Source: Sipunculus nudus (Eukaryota; Annelida; Sipuncula; Golfingiida; Sipunculidae). From it: a stretch of 64,000 nt of DNA. Where the stretch lies: the NCBI GenBank assembly GCA_026874595.1, contig CM049319.1, positions 40,309,473-40,373,472 on the forward strand, read 5' to 3'. Position numbers and translations under genes: made by a program. Below the pieces are notes generated by a model. The model was given only the letters and a program-made list of their open reading frames with translations. It was not told where the DNA came from and ran no database searches. Position 1 is the first letter of the stretch. Every line of letters starts with the position of its first letter. Shown in pieces: positions 60,290-64,000 of the stretch.

Positions 60290-61265
60290 CGGGATGCTAT
60301 GGTTTGACGTGGTCGCGCCGCCGCCGCCTTCCCAACCGCTGCAGAGATTTTTTTCATGCGAGATAAAAATATTTCACGGATCTTTACCAAACTTGACATG
60401 TTCATAGATATGGCTGAGAGGACGAAACCTATTAAAATGGGGTCATGACCTGTACTAGGAGAGTTACTTTGACCTTGAATAGGTCCATTTTTTGGAAAAT
60501 CACACAAATTCTTAAATATCAAAAGAATCTTGCATGGATTGATCCAAAACTCAAGTTAATCGAAGATCTTAAATATTGTGGTCATATAACTGGAAACTGG
60601 TGGCGCCACCCATTATTCTTTCTTTGTTTTCTTGCCGAGTAATATCCCCATCATTGCCACTTTACAATACTGTAAGGATTATAAGACAAAAACAAATTGA
60701 ACGATTTCTACTATATTATGCATATATATATATAGATATAGGTTATATATGGAATTAATGATATTTAAAATGGGGTCATGACCTTTCCTATGAGAGTGGC
60801 TTTGACCTTAAATATTGCCATATATGGTGAAATGACACAAAATCATATACATCTCGGTAAGTGATGCATGGATTGGTCCAAAAATCAGGTTGACCGACAA
60901 TTTTGGATAGTGTTGCCTTCTGCAGAAGACAGGTGGCGCCATCATCCTTTTCTTGTTTTCGCGCCGTTTAATATATCCAGTCATTGCCACTTGTCAGTAC
61001 TGTAAGCATTATAAGTCAAAAACACATGGACGGATGGGGCTGAAATTTAGTATGACTATGGCCGTGGGATACCTCCATCTTGAATTTAAAACTGGTGGCG
61101 CCATCTTCAATCGTTTTTATGTGGTATCTATCTGTGCGTTTGCTTTAAGTAAAATTTGCTCATAACTCAGCAGTGGTTCAATGTGTTGGTCTGCAAATTG
61201 GCATGTACATCCATTTTGGAAAGATTTCTCATCAACCAGAAAGGTGGCGCTACCTACCGTACCCT
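60290..61265 (+). repeat. Dispersed repeat with about 340-bp modules ending in GGTGGCGCCA
   Basis: Two landmarks, 'aaaatggggtcatgacc' and a palindrome-type 'ggtggcgcca', define the modules. The first lies at about 60436 and 60770, the second at about 60599 and 60933, so both are 330-340 bp apart. Shorter modules end at about 61095 and 61242. 'cggtcgcgccgccgccgcc'-like sequence marks the left end. The family is shared with 55080-55770. Open frames (60219-60407, 60265-60522, 60445-60642) cross module boundaries and are not conserved. Confidence 0.65.
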
Positions 61266-62066
61266 TTTAAAAGTATAAATTAAATAAACAAAAACGTAAT
61301 TAAACATATAACACAATAACGGTTATAGCGAATCCCTTACACTGTAAAAAATGATGACACGTCTAATGTTTTGTACAATACACCAGTGTTATATTTGAAT
61401 ACCCACGTGTATAAAACGTCCGTGTTTATGCAGAAAACACTGGTGTCTACTGATAGACACAAGACGTGCTTTTACCAACATGTTTAAATGTCTCTTTAAA
61501 AGTGTCAACAAATGTCTCACTACGTTGTAATAGTTTCAAATGTGTGTAAATGAACTAAAGAAGTAATATTTTATATACATACACGAATTTCAAGCATTAT
61601 TGTCAGGGGTCAGTATTCTTACCATATATATTTGCAGTTAAATAATTAATCGGAAATCTGAGGTTTAATAGTTCTTATAATGCCCTTCCCTTTATTCATT
61701 AATTCATCAGCCCCTATAAAATGAGCAGTATAAACACCCGGGTCTTTAAGAGCGGCTCAATATCAACATCTAAAGAAAATTTCGAGTGTTTTCATGGTTG
61801 ACAAGGGTCCAGTGTTGAATGAGATCACGTGATACTGCGAGGCCAGCTAGTGATAGATGCGCGGTTGATTTGAAATGACCTACGTATGTTGCTTAATACT
61901 AGCATGCATGTATAAAGACACCCAAACATCCAGTGCACTCGATTTGTATCTAATGTCATTTAGAATGTCACTATGTGCACATAGGTACGTCTTTATTTAT
62001 CTTAACAATTATTATATAATTATTATTAAATTATATTTATATTACAAGAAATTACTTTCATTTTAC

Positions 62067-62069
<3 letters not shown>
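61266..62069. other. Low-copy AT-rich stretch with a hairpin
   Basis: Nothing coding is recognised. 'acaccagtgtt' (61380-61390) and 'aacactggtgt' (61436-61446) are perfect 11-bp inverted partners, and a smaller hairpin 'gtgtct'/'agacac' lies at 61443-61460. These may be the remains of a small inverted-repeat element. Confidence 0.45.

Positions 62070-62118
<49 letters not shown>
62070..62118. repeat. (TA)n microsatellite
   Basis: About 24 TA dinucleotides continue into imperfect 'atatttatatttatat'. Confidence 0.95.
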
Positions 62119-62130
<12 letters not shown>

Positions 62131-62281
62131 TTATATATGTTTTGGTACAAATGGCAATCTAGCACGCTTGGCAATTGACCTGACGGCGAGTGCTGACAGC
62201 TCTATTCACAATCAGCGAACGTTATTGCCGGACTGAAAACTTTCACTGGTACAAATCCCAATTGCTATCTGTACGGGTATA

Positions 62282-62451
62282 CAGTGAAACCTCGTTGTGT
62301 CGAACTCGCTTAAGTCGAATACTCTGCTTATGTCGAAGTTACAGACTCGATATTCCGGACAATTCTAGTTAAATAAAACCCGCTTGTGTCGAACCTCGGA
62401 TGTATCGAAGTTATCTGAGGGTCCCTTCGACTTGAACACAACAAGGTTTCA

Positions 62452-62454
<3 letters not shown>
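62282..62454. mobile_element. 173-bp TA-flanked MITE with inverted ends (mariner/pogo-like)
   Basis: The left end is 'cagtgaaacctcgttgtgt' and the right end is its inverse complement with one mismatch ('acacaacaaggtttcactg'). A TA dinucleotide flanks each side (62280-62281 and 62455-62456), the target duplication typical of the Tc1/mariner-pogo superfamily. The interior repeats 'tgtcgaa' motifs ('gtcgaactcgc', 'gtcgaatactc', 'gtcgaagtt', 'gtcgaacctcgg'). It is too short for a transposase, so non-autonomous. The right TA merges into a long TA tract that probably expanded from it. Confidence 0.85.
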
Positions 62455-62520
<66 letters not shown>

Positions 62521-62521
62521 A
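62455..62521. repeat. (TA)n followed by (TAA)n microsatellite
   Basis: About 26 TA dinucleotides begin exactly at the MITE's right target-site TA and then change to 'taataataataataat'. Ile-Tyr frames across it are artefacts. Confidence 0.95.
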
Positions 62522-62880
62522 ATTCCAATTACTACTTTTGTCCAAGATGAATAAATAAAAAATATATTTAAATATATTTGCCGTGTAGAGTTATCTATAA
62601 ATAAAATCTTAATTACTGCATTTGTAATGCATACATGTGGCACAGACACCTTAGCCGTCTCATTTATGGGGCTAATGTTTTCTGGATTATCTCCTAGCAA
62701 ACTCCTATATTTCAGTTTAAGGTTGTAGCTCAATGAATCTTCATGTGAACTGACATCAGTGCCACACCAGCACAGGAATTTTCTGATTAGACGAAGTGAT
62801 TCCCGGGATAACGGGTAGTACCAAAAGGGAGGACCGGGGATGGGGGCATGGCCCCCTATGGTTGGGTTATTATTATCCCC
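62522..62880. other. Low-copy stretch; no gene seen
   Basis: AT-rich sequence grades into a GC-richer 'gggatgggggcatggccccc' segment (about 62838-62857) that borders the pearl-like element to the right. No coding or RNA gene is recognised. Confidence 0.4.
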
Positions 62881-63560
62881 CGCCGCCTCCGTCTGCGGGG
62901 CTCATAGAAATGGTCAGCGTCCGTCCGTCTTTCCGTCGTGCCGTCCGTCCATCCATCCGTCACAGATAATATGTTAACGCAAAAACTCGAACAGAATTTG
63001 AAGTACCGCCACCAAACTTGCAGCACTGATGCATCTTTTCAAGGGCTAAGACATGGATGACCTTGACACATTTTTCAAGATAACAGTGTCGATTATGCTA
63101 AAATGATGTTAACACAATAATTGGAAAAGATTTTGAGGTAGAGTTACCAAATTTGCAGTTTTGATGCACCTTATCAATGGCTAAGTCAAGGTCGAACATA
63201 AATGACCTTGAGGTATTTACAAGGTAACAGCGGCCATTATGCTAAAATGATTTTACGCAAAAACTCAAAAAAAAGTTTCAGTTACAGCCACCAAACTTGC
63301 AGCATTGATGCGTCTGATCAAGGGCTAATTCGAGTTCGAATATAGATGACCTTGAAATAATTTCAAGGTCACAGAGGCAACAATGTTTAAAAAAGTGTAT
63401 CGCAATAATTCAAAAAGAATTTGAAGCACAGTCACCAAACTAGCAGCAATGACCTACTTCATGAAGGGCTGGGTCAAGTTCGAATATGGATTACCTTGAT
63501 GCAGTTTTCAAGCTCAGAGTAAACTCGACGAGTGAAACTGACGCATCTCAAATTTCATAT
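62881..63560 (-). mobile_element. Second pearl-like element: (CCGT)n tract plus four about 145-bp core repeats
   Basis: A CG-rich end ('cgccgcctccgtctgcgggg') and a degenerate (CCGT)n tract (62921-62963) precede four tandem modules starting near 62968, 63108, 63249 and 63398. Each has 'acgcaaaaactc' or a variant, 'ccaccaaacttgcagc', 'gatgcatct' and 'aaggtc'-type blocks. (CCGT)n is the complement of (ACGG)n, so relative to E1 the element reads on the minus strand. The module count and order fit the bivalve pearl-like layout. End points are uncertain and no coding capacity is seen. Confidence 0.6.
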
Positions 63561-63815
63561 AGGTGTTCACAACTTTTTCCAGCTAAATCCACAACAGGCA
63601 GGGGACATACTAGATCTGTTCAACAGATCAACTTTTCCCTTTTATATTCCTGGTTAACTTAATTTGTTTCAATTCTACGACTGCTCAAGCTATTTTCTTA
63701 GCCAAAGAACATATTTCTCTCTTTTTCATGTCGCAGTGGATTCGATCCTCTAATGAATCTTATTTTCAGGTCTCATAAAATCTGCCCTCATTAACTTCAG
63801 AAACTGACAAGGAGT
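63561..63815. other. Short low-copy stretch; nothing recognised
   Basis: AT-rich sequence without a usable frame or repeat match inside the window. Confidence 0.4.
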
Positions 63816-63821
63816 CTTTTG

Positions 63822-64000
63822 GTCATTATTGTAATAACATTCACTATTGTAATAAATTTTGTTATAGGTATAATTAATGACGTCGGAGTGGATTACAACG
63901 TTTGGAATACTATGATTCCCCAGCAGTTTAAACTTGAACACAAATATAAAACAATGATGGCATTTCAGGATGAACTATGAAGGGAACTAGAATACGGGTT
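63822..64000 (-). mobile_element. Inverted copy of the CACTA-like MITE, cut by the window end
   Basis: It begins with a variant of the terminal motif ('cattattgtaataacattc', then 'actattgtaataaa') and continues through 'gttataggtataattaatg' and 'aacacaaatataaaacaatg'. This is the reverse complement of the right and middle parts of the units at 58644-59374. It diverges after 'atgaactatgaaggg'. Being a separate, inverted, single copy 4.3 kb from the tandem cluster, it shows that the family is dispersed. Confidence 0.7.

Noticed and set aside
63736-63752. tRNA T-loop ('ggattcgatcc')
   Set aside because: There is no acceptor stem, D-arm or anticodon arm around it.
1-64000. Telomeric repeat tract
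   Set aside because: No TTAGGG-type run is present. The satellites have unrelated longer units.

Overview
This 64 kb window looks like nuclear DNA from a marine mollusc, most likely a bivalve. The evidence is the repeat content: pearl/HINE-like elements with tandem core repeats plus an (ACGG)n-type microsatellite, dispersed modules carrying 'TCAAGGTCA' blocks, and high AT content with long TA microsatellites. I find no confidently supported protein-coding gene, rRNA or tRNA. Nearly all open frames of 60-120 codons are by-products of short tandem units or lie in dispersed repeats. A few short coding-like or exon-like stretches in single-copy islands are listed at low confidence.

Layout: 1-16198 is one tandem array (satellite A, 55-bp unit, about 294 copies) with nested higher-order duplications. 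16199-17470 is a single-copy island. 17471-20815 is satellite B (88-bp unit, about 38 copies). 20816-21943 is single copy. 21944-23840 is satellite C (38/41-bp units). 23841-24664 is a single-copy island with a GC-rich, homeodomain-motif-rich core and one possible exon. 24665-24720 is (TA)n. 24721-29050, 33190-51010 and 53642-about 54430 are three blocks of satellite D (about 44-52 bp unit, roughly 475 copies). Two related composite elements sit inside D: E1 (29051-33189) and a 3'-truncated E2 (51011-53641). 54430-56540 is low-copy sequence with old mollusc-type repeats. 56541-58338 is satellite F (31-bp unit, about 58 copies). 58341-59560 is a cluster of palindromic CACTA-like MITEs. 59560-64000 is mixed dispersed repeats, TA microsatellites, a 173-bp TA-flanked MITE (62282-62454), a second pearl-like element, and an inverted copy of the CACTA-like MITE running off the window end.

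The window therefore shows how repeats are built and spread, not a gene pathway. Five unrelated short-period satellites lie within 60 kb, several with higher-order periods. Transposon-like elements are embedded in one satellite, and TA microsatellites adjoin or interrupt satellite D at both of its ends. The most unusual observations are these. (1) The 55-bp satellite A unit is laid out like a 46-nt mini-intron plus a 9-nt micro-exon. (2) The palindrome GGTGGCGCCACC marks module starts in several otherwise different repeat families. (3) Tandem 233-bp elements with CACTA...TAGTG ends abut to form strong cruciform-capable palindromes. (4) A GC-rich conserved-element candidate lies near 24.2-24.6 kb. 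All were read by eye; copy numbers and identities are estimates from unit spacing.
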